Below, in pieces: positions 1 to 4,660 of a stretch of 5,042 nt of DNA. Under the pieces are notes generated by a model. The model did no database searches, was not told the DNA's origin, and saw only the letters and a list, made by a program, of their open reading frames with translations. How positions within the stretch are numbered: position 1 is the first letter of the stretch; the number at the start of each line of letters is the position of its first letter. Source of the stretch: an uncultured Collinsella sp. (GTDB lineage Bacteria > Actinomycetota > Coriobacteriia > Coriobacteriales > Coriobacteriaceae); contig CABSDO010000118.1 of NCBI GenBank assembly GCA_902476475.1, positions 1-5,042 on the forward strand, written 5' to 3'. The position numbers and the translations under genes are program-made.

Positions 1-61
1 CCGACCGAGGACGCCCAGAAATGAGTAAGCAGGCTATTTGCAAGTGAAAACTAATGCCATG

Positions 62-94
62 AAAAAACAGGCCAGACATATTGCCTGGCCTGTT
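62..94 (-). terminator. Intrinsic terminator of the CAT-anticodon tRNA
   Basis: Read on the minus strand, a perfect 10-bp stem (AACAGGCCAG paired with CTGGCCTGTT, plus positions 85-94 and 66-75) with a 9-nt loop runs directly into six T residues (complement of the A-tract at 62-67). It begins 9 nt after the tRNA 3' end, so it is the expected factor-independent stop for that transcript. On the plus strand the stem is followed by GAAAAA, so it should work only in the minus direction. Confidence 0.9.
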
Positions 95-102
95 GAAAAA
101 CC

Positions 103-178
103 TGGTGGGCCCTCCGGGATTCGAACCCAGAACCCAGGGATTATGAGTCCCCTGCGCTAACCGTTGCGCCAAGAGCCC
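103..178 (-). tRNA. tRNA with CAT anticodon (elongator Met or lysidine-type Ile2)
   Basis: A full 76-nt cloverleaf can be folded on the minus strand. The 7-bp acceptor stem GGGCTCT/AGGGCCC has one U5-G68 wobble. The D-stem is GCGC/GCGC, the anticodon stem GGGGA/TCCCT with loop CTCATAA, and the T-stem CTGGG/CCCGG with loop TTCGAAT. The discriminator is A73 and CCA is encoded. The anticodon is CAT. It is not an initiator: the first pair is a Watson-Crick G1-C72 and the anticodon stem lacks the three G-C pairs next to the loop. Elongator Met and Ile2 (C34 changed to lysidine by TilS) share this anticodon. The C4-G69 pair and the G27-U43 wobble resemble E. coli tRNA-Ile2, but the C5-G68 pair known to help TilS is U5-G68 here, so the identity stays open. 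It has its own promoter and terminator. Confidence 0.95.
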
Positions 179-243
179 TTGTAACGTGGTGGATGTGATA
201 GAGCCCGTCAGAGCAGGCCAACCATCTTGAACCACGACGTGAA

Positions 244-272
244 ATACTACCATGCACGCGGCACCCGTTCAA
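244..272 (-). promoter_or_regulatory. Sigma70-type promoter for the CAT tRNA
   Basis: On the minus strand a -35 box TTGAAC (plus 267-272) and a -10 box TAGTAT (plus 244-249) are separated by exactly 17 bp. Each matches the consensus at 4 of 6 positions. Transcription would begin near 237 and give a leader of roughly 60 nt before the tRNA at 178. It lies downstream of the tRNA-Ala terminator, which fits an independent transcript. No other good box pair is seen in 179-332. Confidence 0.6.
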
Positions 273-332
273 CGTACGATCTTGTCGACCAGAAGGATCA
301 TGGTGCCGCCTTTGACCTTGTGTGCCAGTATG

Positions 333-360
333 AAAAAAGGCCCCAACTTGCGTTGGAGCC
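333..360 (-). terminator. Intrinsic terminator of tRNA-Ala
   Basis: The minus strand reads GGCTCCAAC, GCAA, GTTGGGGCC: a 9-bp stem (one U-G wobble) closed by a GNRA-type GCAA tetraloop, followed at once by six T residues (plus 333-338). It starts 15 nt after the 3' end of tRNA-Ala, so it should end that transcript before the promoter of the next tRNA. Confidence 0.92.
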
Positions 361-375
361 CATTCAATGCTCGGG

Positions 376-448
376 TGGAGACGAGGGGGATCGAACCCCT
401 GACCTCTTGACTGCCAGTCAAGCGCTCTCCCAGCTGAGCTACGCCCCC
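376..448 (-). tRNA. tRNA-Ala (GGC anticodon)
   Basis: A canonical 73-nt cloverleaf lies on the minus strand. The acceptor stem is GGGGGCG/CGTCTCC, the D-stem GCTC/GAGC, the anticodon stem CTTGA/TCAAG with loop CTGGCAG (anticodon GGC), and the T-stem AGGGG/CCCCT with loop TTCGATC; the discriminator is A73. Pair 3-70 is G-U, the classic identity element read by alanyl-tRNA synthetase, which confirms the assignment independently of the anticodon. The 3' end is not followed by an encoded CCA (the genome reads CCC), unlike the neighbouring tRNA, so CCA must be added by nucleotidyltransferase. It decodes GCC and GCU. A promoter lies just upstream and a GNRA-loop terminator just downstream. Confidence 0.97.
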
Positions 449-461
449 GTGACGAGGAGAT

Positions 462-490
462 ACTATAGGGGAAGATCTTCGGGGATGCAA
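462..490 (-). promoter_or_regulatory. Promoter of tRNA-Ala
   Basis: On the minus strand TTGCAT (plus 485-490) and TATAGT (plus 462-467, 5 of 6 matches to TATAAT) are spaced by 17 bp. A run of six A residues (complement of T495-T500) lies just upstream of the -35 box and could act as an UP element, as is common at stable-RNA promoters. Transcription would start near 455, only a few bases before the tRNA 5' end at 448. The spacer contains the 10-bp palindrome GAAGATCTTC (471-480). Confidence 0.7.
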
Positions 491-530
491 GGACTTTTTT
501 GGATTGAATCTCGCACTTACGGGTTTTCCT

Positions 531-592
531 GGGACGGGGCTGAATTGACTGATTTTGACTTCGGCAAAATCAGTCAATTAACCCACCGTCCC
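531..592 (-). terminator. Long perfect hairpin after the thiN-like gene; possible U-less terminator
   Basis: AATTGACTGATTTTG (543-557) is perfectly complementary to CAAAATCAGTCAATT (565-579), a 15-bp stem with a 7-nt loop. On the plus strand the loop can close further as C-TTCG-G, a stable tetraloop, with one bulged A. An outer 7-bp pairing GGGACGG (531-537) with CCGTCCC (586-592) extends it across a small internal loop. It begins 25 nt beyond the thiN-like stop codon, where a terminator is expected, but neither strand has a U-tract after it. It may be a hairpin-only transcription end, an mRNA 3' stabiliser or an intergenic repeat. The structure is certain; its role is inferred. Confidence 0.5.
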
Positions 593-617
593 GATAAAAC
601 CCTCATGCCGCGACACC

Positions 618-1259
618 TTACTTGTAAAGGTAGGCGATGGCGGTGCCGGTGTGGACTTCGATCGTGGCCGTTCCTCTTACTATGTTGCTGATGCCGATGT
701 CGGCCAGAAGGGCTAACGAGGCGTGGTCCAGTTCCCACTCTAGGCCGTGTTCGCTTATTTCTGTGTTGGGGGCTATTGCGATTATGGAGAAGGTGCTGCC
801 CTCGTGGCCTTCGATGGTCCAGGTTTCGTCTTTGTGCAGGATGCGGGCAGTGGTTTCGTCTTCTTCGATCCAGACGGGGGCGTCCGCATAGCCTGCCAGT
901 AGCCCCAACACAGACAGGGCCATGTCCGGGCGGCCGCCGGTGGCGCAAGTCGCAACCACTTCGGCACCCGGCCAGCGGCGGCGGACGGAATCGAGCGCCA
1001 ACGCCAGATCGGTATAGTCCTTATAGGGGTCGTGGCGCTCTACCTCAAAAGCCTCGGCGGCATCGACCAGAGCACGTCCCTCATCGCTTACGGTGTCGGC
1101 ATCACCCACGTAGACATCGCAGCTCAGGCCAGTGCCCAACAGGGTGTCCAGCCCGCGGTCTACGGCTACGATGTGGTCACACTCCCCTGCCAATTGACGC
1201 AACAGCACCGCGCTCGCCACCACCGGCGATCCGCATACCACTAACACTTTGCAAGCCAC
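618..1259 (-). CDS. thiN: Thiamine diphosphokinase family protein (thiN-like)
   Basis: The 213-residue product is likely a cytoplasmic thiamine diphosphokinase, which transfers diphosphate from ATP to thiamine to give the cofactor TPP and AMP. Visible hallmarks in order are a Rossmann-like start with AVDRGLDTLL (32-41), GDADTVS (52-58) where the family usually has GDFDS, DPYKDYTDLALALD (77-90) with the conserved K-D-x-T-D, and TGGRPDMALSVLGLL (107-121), where the usual G-G-R-x-D-H ends in Met rather than His. The length fits the family (about 210-220). The start is GTG at 1259; GAGG lies only 3 nt upstream, and an in-frame TAG four codons upstream (the HAD stop) rules out a longer start. Translation is probably coupled to the HAD gene 9 nt upstream. 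No TPP riboswitch is visible upstream. The family call is strong; activity is inferred because two motif positions deviate. Confidence 0.85.
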   Translation of the reverse strand: MACKVLVVCGSPVVASAVLLRQLAGECDHIVAVDRGLDTLLGTGLSCDVYVGDADTVSDEGRALVDAAEAFEVERHDPYKDYTDLALALDSVRRRWPGAEVVATCATGGRPDMALSVLGLLAGYADAPVWIEEDETTARILHKDETWTIEGHEGSTFSIIAIAPNTEISEHGLEWELDHASLALLADIGISNIVRGTATIEVHTGTAIAYLYK

Positions 1260-1268
1260 GGACCTCGC

Positions 1269-1958
1269 CTAGCCCTCAAACGAAAGCACGCGGGCCAGAT
1301 CCAGGTCCTCATAACTATCGATAAAGATATCGCAGTTATCGCGAACCTCGTCGCGCTCCATACGGCCGTGCGGATCATAGATACCCACACGTTTAAATCC
1401 AGCAGTGCCAGAGCTCTTAAGTCCAAAAACGGCGTCTTCAAACACCCACGCACGCTCAAACTTGTGCCCATGGTGCTCTTCCAGGCGACGCAGCGCCAGC
1501 TCGTATACATCGGGGAACTGCTTGGAGCGCCCCGCCTCGCCCGTCGTGGTAATAAACTCCATATAGCGATCAAGGCCAGCAGCCGCAATGGCGGACTGCA
1601 CCAGCTCGGCCGGCGTGGACGTGGCAACGCACATGGCAATGCCCGCCGCCTTCGCCAGTTCCAAAAATGCCAGGAGCCCCTCGCGCGGCGGCACCTTGGA
1701 GTACCCATCAATCAAAATCTCGCCCAGCTCGCGGTAAACCTCCTCGCCATTCGTGCCAATGCCCCACGTGTCATGGTAGGCCTGGCACTCGTCCTCGAGC
1801 GAAAGGTGCTCAAACTGGGCAAAATCGTCGACCGTTACATCAATGCCATGACGGTGCAATAACTCGGTCTGCGCATGGCCCCAGACGGGGGAGCTATTAA
1901 CCAGTGTTCCGTCGCAATCGAAAATAAAAGCAACACTTGGAGCAGCGATGTGGTTCAT
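1269..1958 (-). CDS. HAD-superfamily (subfamily IA) hydrolase, beta-phosphoglucomutase/phosphatase-like
   Basis: The 229-residue protein has all four haloacid dehalogenase motifs. Motif I is DCDGTLVNS (14-22), with D14 as nucleophile and D16 as acid/base. Motif II is VATST (111-115). K146 lies in K-Q-F-P-D (146-150, motif III). Motif IV is FEDAVFGLKS (173-182) with the Mg-binding acidic pair E174/D175. A helical C1 cap fits between motifs I and II (about 22-95). The family acts on small phosphorylated metabolites, often sugar phosphates; the substrate cannot be read from sequence. I chose ATG at 1958 because AAGG lies 7 nt upstream (1966-1969); a TTG seven codons earlier (1979) has no such site. 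It is the first gene of a minus-strand operon with the thiN-like gene and is divergent from glgB, sharing its regulatory region, which could link it to sugar-phosphate metabolism. That link is inference. Confidence 0.88.
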   Translation of the reverse strand: MNHIAAPSVAFIFDCDGTLVNSSPVWGHAQTELLHRHGIDVTVDDFAQFEHLSLEDECQAYHDTWGIGTNGEEVYRELGEILIDGYSKVPPREGLLAFLELAKAAGIAMCVATSTPAELVQSAIAAAGLDRYMEFITTTGEAGRSKQFPDVYELALRRLEEHHGHKFERAWVFEDAVFGLKSSGTAGFKRVGIYDPHGRMERDEVRDNCDIFIDSYEDLDLARVLSFEG

Positions 1959-2028
1959 AAACGAGCCTTTCGATGTCAAATGGTAAACAACCTGCTAAAA
2001 ACGTTTTACCAAACGTAAGCCTATCAGT

Positions 2029-2057
2029 TTTGAAACCCTATTTGGTAAAACTGTCAA
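2029..2057 (-). promoter_or_regulatory. Possible promoter of the HAD-thiN operon
   Basis: A perfect consensus -35 box TTGACA (minus strand, plus 2052-2057) lies in the spacer between the half-sites at 2044 and 2060. The hexamer 17 bp downstream is TTCAAA (plus 2029-2034), only 3 of 6 matches to TATAAT, so the -10 box is weak or elsewhere. TGATAGGCT, a possible extended -10, lies further down but at the wrong distance from this -35. A start near 2022 would give a leader of about 65 nt to the HAD ATG. The weak -10 would suit an activator-dependent promoter. Confidence 0.3.
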
Positions 2058-2062
2058 GGGTT

Positions 2063-2092
2063 TTACCACGGCAATTCTGCCAGTGGTATAAA
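2063..2092 (+). promoter_or_regulatory. Probable promoter of glgB(-glgP)
   Basis: TTACCA (2063-2068, 4 of 6 matches to TTGACA) and TATAAA (2087-2092, 5 of 6 to TATAAT) are separated by 18 bp on the plus strand. Both boxes lie inside GTTTTACC-type half-sites, so a protein bound there would compete directly with RNA polymerase, suggesting repression. Start would be near 2099, giving a leader of about 190 nt before glgB. No better plus-strand box pair was seen between 1959 and 2289. Confidence 0.45.
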
Positions 2093-2098
2093 CATGTC

Positions 2099-2289
2099 GC
2101 TTACCGATTAAACGCCCTCGCAGATCCGCTTTCGTCCATAAAACTAACGTACAGGTGTTATCGTAGTTTCTGCCGAAAGATCCACCGAGCACGCGAGGTG
2201 AAACGAATCATAGAACTATCGCCGTCCCTTCGATTCGTGCAGCCCTGGACCTTTCGCATTTAGTCACCAAGGCAACATGCTGCCGCGTC
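2099..2289 (+). other. Long glgB leader with no recognised riboswitch
   Basis: About 190 bases lie between the proposed glgB start point and its start codon. Apart from one modest inverted repeat (ACGAATC 2203-2209 with GATTCGT 2232-2238, 22-nt loop) I see no strong structure, T-tract, known riboswitch core or conserved small gene. An open frame crosses it (1973-2263), but it runs through the operator block, has no convincing ribosome binding site and resembles no known protein, so it is not called. Confidence 0.4.
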
Positions 2290-4566
2290 ATGATGGGATC
2301 AAACGTGAGCGATACAAAGCTAAAGCCAACGGCAAAAAAGCCCGCAACCCGCAAGGCCGCTCCGCACGCACCGGAGCTCTCTAAGGACGATGTCTATCTG
2401 TTTGGCATTGGAATGTGGGAGCGCAGCTGGGAAAAGATGGGCGCGCACCCCGATACGCAATACCGTACGCGCGGCTGGCGTTTTTGCGTTTGGGCGCCCG
2501 ATGTAAAGAGCGTTCACGTCATTGGAGAATTTAACGACTGGGACGAGGAAGCCAACCCGCTGGTGCCCGTGCATACGAGCGCTATCTGGGAAGGCTTTAT
2601 TCCTGGCGCTGAGCAGGGCCAACTCTATAAATATCTCATTGAGACCAACGAGGGCGAAAAGCTCTATAAGGCCGATCCGTACGCCTTTAAGGCCGAGTGC
2701 CCTCCGGGCACGGCAAGCGTGCTGTGGAGCCTGGACGGCTATAAGTGGAACGACGCCGCGTGGCTCAGGCGCCGCGCCGGCCACAATCACATGTCACAGC
2801 CGCTCAACATTTACGAGGTGCATATTGGCTCGTGGAAGCGCCATGGCGACGCACCCCAGGGCGAGCCGGACGAGTACGGCAACTACCCCGGCCCCATGGA
2901 CCCCTTCCCCGCGCAGCGTGGCGAGTTCTACTCCTACGACGACCTGTCGGTGGAGCTCGTGGACTACGTGCGCGACATGGGCTATACGCATATCGAGGTC
3001 ATGCCGCTCATGGAGCATCCCTTCGATGGCTCCTGGGGCTACCAGACGACCGGCTACTATGCCGCCACGTCGCGCTACGGCAATCCGCAGCAGCTCATGC
3101 ACTTTATCGATGCGTGCCACGAGGCGGGCATCGGCGTGATTATGGACTGGGTGCCCGGCGGTTTTTGCGCCGACTCCCACGGCCTTGCCACTTTTAACGG
3201 ACACATGCTGTTTGAGCACGAGATTCACCCCAACTGGGGCACGCACAAGTTTGACTTCGCCCGCGGCGAAGTCCGCTCCTTCCTGGTCTCCAACGTGCTG
3301 TACTGGCTCGAGAACTTCCACGTGGACGGCATTCGCATGGACGGCGTGTCCAGCATGCTGTACCTCAACTTTGGCATTGACGATCCGGGCCAAAAGAAGT
3401 TCAACAAGTACGGTACCGAGGAGGACCTGGACGCCAGCGCGTTTATCCGTCAGGTCAACTGCGCTGTAGAGGCGCACTACCCCGACGTGATGATGATGGC
3501 CGAGGAGTCCACCGCGTGGCCGCTCGTGACCTACCCGCCCGAGGAGGGTGGCCTTGGCTTCCACTACAAGTGGGACATGGGCTGGATGAACGACACCCTG
3601 CACTACATGCAGACCGATTTTCCGTGGCGCCCCGGCAACCACGGCCTGCTCACGTTCTCCATTATGTACGCCTTTACCGAGAACTTTATTTGTCCGCTGA
3701 GCCACGACGAGGTCGTACACGGCAAGTGCTCGCTGATCGGCCGCATGCCGGGCGACTGGTGGCGCCAGTTTGCCGGTCTGCGCACGCTGGCCATCTACCA
3801 GATGACCCACCCCGGTGCCAAGCTCAACTTTATGGGCAACGAGATCGGCCAGTTTATTGAGTGGCGCTACTACGAGTCCATCCAGTGGTTCCTGACCGAG
3901 GAGTATGAGACTCACAAGCATCATCAGGCGTTTATCAAGGCGCTTAACCACCTGTACACTGCCGAGCCCGCCCTGTACGAGCGCGGCTACACCGACGACG
4001 GCTTTACCTGGATCGATGCGGACAACTCCAAGCAGTCCATCGTGAGCTTTGTGCGTCAGGGCGAGGACATCGACGACGACCTGGTGATCCTGATCAACTT
4101 TGACCCGGCGAGCTACGAGAGCTTCCGTGTGGGCGTGCCGCGCGAGGGCGACTGGGAGGTCATCTTCGACTCCGACCGTCCCGAGTTTGGCGGCAGCGGA
4201 TATGCCGGCGAGGAGCCCTACACCTGCTCGAGCGAGCCCTATCCCTGGAACGGGCAGATGGACTCCATCGAGATTAAGGTGCCCGGACTGGCAGGCGTGG
4301 TGCTTAAGCGCCGCGGTCCCAGCAGCTACAAGCCGCCCGTGGTCGAGGAGCCCAAGAAGGCAGCGCGTAAGCGCACGTCCACGGTGAAGCCCAAGCCTGC
4401 GGCTGCCAAGAAGGCTCCCGCCAAGGCGAAGGCCACGACCACCAAGGCCAAGGCTAAGGCAGCCGCAAAGCCCGCTGCTAAGGCCGCAGCCAAGAAGCCG
4501 GCTGCCAAAAAGGCCGCTACCAAGGCCAAGTCTGCTTCTGTTAAGTCGTCTGCCAAGGATGCGTAA
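2290..4566 (+). CDS. glgB: 1,4-alpha-glucan (glycogen) branching enzyme with a Lys/Ala-rich tail
   Basis: This 758-residue GH13 enzyme cuts alpha-1,4 glucan chains and rejoins them by alpha-1,6 bonds during glycogen synthesis in the cytoplasm. Residues 1-30 are basic and low-complexity. A CBM48 domain covers about 58-130 (WAP at 68-70, GEFNDW at 79-84). The (beta/alpha)8 domain shows region I DWVPGGF (286-292), region II GIRMDGVSSML (347-357) with nucleophile D351, AEEST (404-408) with acid/base E405, and LSHDEVVHGK (470-479) with D473. A beta-sandwich domain ends near 675, followed by a K/A/P-rich tail from 688. The His normally in region I (E. coli H340, DWVPGHF) is G291. The start is uncertain: ATG at 2290 or 2293 lacks a ribosome binding site, while GTG at 2305 has GGGA 6 nt upstream. 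glgP follows after 94 nt with no terminator between, so the two probably form an operon. Confidence 0.95.
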   Translation: MMGSNVSDTKLKPTAKKPATRKAAPHAPELSKDDVYLFGIGMWERSWEKMGAHPDTQYRTRGWRFCVWAPDVKSVHVIGEFNDWDEEANPLVPVHTSAIWEGFIPGAEQGQLYKYLIETNEGEKLYKADPYAFKAECPPGTASVLWSLDGYKWNDAAWLRRRAGHNHMSQPLNIYEVHIGSWKRHGDAPQGEPDEYGNYPGPMDPFPAQRGEFYSYDDLSVELVDYVRDMGYTHIEVMPLMEHPFDGSWGYQTTGYYAATSRYGNPQQLMHFIDACHEAGIGVIMDWVPGGFCADSHGLATFNGHMLFEHEIHPNWGTHKFDFARGEVRSFLVSNVLYWLENFHVDGIRMDGVSSMLYLNFGIDDPGQKKFNKYGTEEDLDASAFIRQVNCAVEAHYPDVMMMAEESTAWPLVTYPPEEGGLGFHYKWDMGWMNDTLHYMQTDFPWRPGNHGLLTFSIMYAFTENFICPLSHDEVVHGKCSLIGRMPGDWWRQFAGLRTLAIYQMTHPGAKLNFMGNEIGQFIEWRYYESIQWFLTEEYETHKHHQAFIKALNHLYTAEPALYERGYTDDGFTWIDADNSKQSIVSFVRQGEDIDDDLVILINFDPASYESFRVGVPREGDWEVIFDSDRPEFGGSGYAGEEPYTCSSEPYPWNGQMDSIEIKVPGLAGVVLKRRGPSSYKPPVVEEPKKAARKRTSTVKPKPAAAKKAPAKAKATTTKAKAKAAAKPAAKAAAKKPAAKKAATKAKSASVKSSAKDA
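4351..4563 (+). repeat. Low-complexity sequence encoding the Lys/Ala/Pro tail of GlgB
   Basis: Codons 688-758 form degenerate AAK, AKA, AAKKP and PAAK units: 22 of 71 residues are Lys, most others Ala, with a few Pro, Ser and Thr. Only two acidic residues come near it (E686 and E687, just before), plus one Asp at the very end. The composition resembles histone H1 tails and the basic tails of some bacterial DNA-binding proteins. Alanine codons alternate between GCC, GCT and GCA, so the stretch is a degenerate protein-level repeat rather than a fresh exact DNA duplication. It follows a complete GlgB fold and is not needed for the known catalytic domain. Confidence 0.9.
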
Positions 4567-4624
4567 CAAAGCCGTTACAGCTGTAATCACCCGCCCCGAC
4601 AGGGCGTAGGATACAAGTCATAAC

Positions 4625-4659
4625 CGTTCCGGGAGAAACATCCCCGGGGGAAAGGAACG
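4625..4659 (+). promoter_or_regulatory. Hairpin enclosing the glgP ribosome binding site
   Basis: CGTTCC (4625-4630) is complementary to GGAACG (4654-4659), and the enclosed GGGA (4631-4634) pairs with TCCC (4641-4644). The 3' arm contains the GGA of the AAAGGA ribosome binding site (4651-4656) that lies 4 nt before the glgP ATG. Folded mRNA would hide part of that site, so this may set or modulate GlgP output relative to GlgB. The pairing is visible; a regulatory role is inferred. Confidence 0.45.
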
Positions 4660-4660
4660 T

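Larger units (their letters stand above)
1981..2093. promoter_or_regulatory. Cluster of inverted GGTAAAAC half-sites (probable operators)
   Basis: Exact or near-exact copies of one element occur in alternating orientation: GGTAAAC (1982-1988), GTTTTACC (2003-2010), GGTAAAAC (2044-2051), GTTTTACC (2060-2067) and a variant GGTATAAAC (2085-2093). They form inverted pairs. TGGTAAAAC (2043-2051) with GTTTTACCA (2060-2068) is a perfect 9-bp inverted repeat with an 8-bp spacer. The copies at 2060 and 2085 belong to a longer imperfect palindrome. The sites overlap the -35 and -10 boxes of the proposed glgB promoter and flank a minus-strand TTGACA. Repetition, symmetry and position in a divergent promoter region point to binding of a dimeric regulator, possibly sensing maltodextrin or glycogen status. 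The regulator is not in the window and I do not recognise the motif. Confidence 0.65.

Noticed and set aside
1..24. Possible 3' end of an upstream plus-strand gene (reads PTEDAQK then TGA)
   Set aside because: Only seven codons are visible and the other two frames also close within 50 bases, so frame and reality cannot be judged.
269..577. 102-codon minus-strand open frame over tRNA-Ala
   Set aside because: Its product contains the peptide VAQLGERLTGSQEVRGSIPL, a well-known false translation of bacterial tRNA-Ala genes. It also crosses the tRNA promoter and a terminator.
227..691. 154-codon plus-strand open frame
   Set aside because: It runs antisense through tRNA-Ala, two promoters, a terminator and the end of the thiN-like gene, and has no recognisable domain.
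1974..1979. Second minus-strand TTGACA as a -35 box for the HAD gene
   Set aside because: A -10 box at the right distance would fall inside the HAD coding sequence, and no good match is present there.
1973..2263. 96-codon plus-strand open frame in the divergent intergenic region
   Set aside because: It passes through the operator cluster and proposed promoter, starts inside the HAD leader, lacks a convincing ribosome binding site and resembles nothing I know.
2794..4590. 598-codon minus-strand open frame opposite glgB
   Set aside because: It is a long antisense shadow caused by the G+C-rich third positions of glgB. The product is a low-complexity Leu/Gly/Val/His sequence with no domain.
4592..4606. 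CGCCC-CGACA-GGGCG hairpin as a terminator between glgB and glgP
   Set aside because: The stem has only 5 bp and no T-tract follows, so it should not end transcription before glgP.
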